DNA from: Eubacteriales bacterium
GTDB taxonomy: Bacteria; Bacillota; Clostridia; Christensenellales; CAG-138
Direction: 5' to 3'
NCBI GenBank assembly: GCA_028703645.1
Contig: JAQVML010000139.1
Coordinates: 1 to 5,174, forward strand
Length of the DNA: 5,174 nt
A model generated the notes under the pieces. The model worked only from the letters and a program-made list of their open reading frames with translations, was not told the DNA's origin and ran no database searches. Of the stretch, positions 4,981-5,174 are shown piece by piece. The first letter of the stretch is position 1, and each line of letters begins with the position of its first letter. Both the position numbers and the translations under genes were made by a program.

Positions 4981-5073
4981 CTATGCAACGGAATCACGGG
5001 TTGCTTTTTGCCTTTATCGGGAGGCAAACGCCGGATAAAGCGCAAAAACTGCCGCACAACCGACGTGTTTTTC
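4981..5073 (+). ncRNA. Candidate small RNA: long hairpin ending in T5
   Basis: From the predicted start near 4981 the RNA would fold into one long interrupted hairpin. CACG (4995-4998) pairs with CGTG (5064-5067), GGTTG (4999-5003) with CAACC (5057-5061), TTTTTGC (5005-5011) with GCAAAAA (5042-5048), and CTTTATC (5012-5018) with GATAAAG (5034-5040), about 23 bp in all, with a 15-base loop. T5 (5068-5072) follows directly. An alternative inner hairpin, TTTGCCT (5007-5013) with AGGCAAA (5022-5028), is mutually exclusive with it. No known RNA family was recognised and no ORF fits. It could also be a leader or an unassigned repeat. Confidence 0.35.
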
Positions 5074-5092
5074 TGAAAAGCCGCGCTTTCTC

Positions 5093-5121
5093 TTGCTCAC
5101 CCGGCGTTACACTGTTATAAT
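5093..5121 (+). promoter_or_regulatory. Predicted promoter reading out of the window
   Basis: TTGCTC (5093-5098) and a perfect TATAAT (5116-5121) are separated by exactly 17 bases, with the start expected near 5128. The first transcribed bases contain a perfect 9-bp hairpin, GAAACGATT (5137-5145) with AATCGTTTC (5159-5167). An ATG at 5129 opens a frame to the window end without a ribosome binding site, so a structured leader or RNA gene is at least as likely as a leaderless gene. Confidence 0.5.
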
Positions 5122-5174
5122 CTGTTACATGGACATGAAACGATTCATTCGCTTATGCAATCGTTTCCGGACGA

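Noticed and set aside
5021..5055. GGCAAAC followed by CGCAAAA, reminiscent of the cyclic-di-GMP-I (GEMM) riboswitch core
   Set aside because: The GNRA-capped helix between the two parts and the second conserved half of the aptamer are absent; the bases are better explained by the long hairpin.
1..5174. CRISPR array, tRNA, rRNA, insertion sequence or phage genes
   Set aside because: Looked for regularly spaced repeats, cloverleaf motifs, transposase-like ORFs and terminal inverted repeats with target duplications; none was found.

Overview
The window looks like chromosomal DNA from an anaerobic, moderately GC-rich Bacillota (Clostridia-type) bacterium. The evidence is a superoxide reductase of the desulfoferrodoxin type, strong AGGAGG-like ribosome binding sites, sigma-A-type promoters (TATAAT), U-tailed terminators, and the long urocanate hydratase form. 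This assignment is inference from gene content; no rRNA, tRNA or other taxonomic marker is present.

Layout. (1) Positions 1-2313, minus strand: the histidine utilisation genes hutH (complete, 2313-790) and hutU (756 running off the left edge, N-terminal 252 codons), 33 bases apart and probably one operon. HutH converts histidine to urocanate and HutU hydrates urocanate. (2) Positions 2314-2664: a divergent intergenic region with a good hutH promoter, a GC-rich hairpin, an orphan terminator-like inverted repeat and the trxA start signals. (3) Positions 2665-2973, plus: thioredoxin (trxA). (4) Positions 2974-3197: a convergent intergenic region with three strong hairpins that separate trxA from the next gene. 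(5) Positions 3854-3198, minus: a Crp/Fnr-family regulator with its own TATAAT promoter. (6) Positions 3855-4313: an AT-rich divergent region carrying the promoter and a long, apparently structured leader for the next gene. (7) Positions 4314-4696, plus: desulfoferrodoxin/superoxide reductase. The reading frame is broken by one missing base, so the protein is encoded as two ORFs overlapping by ATGA (4314-4550 and 4547-4696), followed by a textbook terminator. (8) Positions 4768-5174: no convincing protein gene, but a candidate small RNA (long hairpin plus T5, about 4981-5073) and a second promoter leading out of the window.

Thioredoxin, the Crp/Fnr regulator and superoxide reductase together suggest a redox and oxygen-stress neighbourhood beside an unrelated amino-acid catabolism operon. 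The observations most worth a second look are the split superoxide reductase, the three-way-junction-like leader upstream of it whose closing stem can alternatively pair with the Shine-Dalgarno region, and the candidate small RNA downstream. No mobile element, CRISPR array, tRNA or rRNA was seen.
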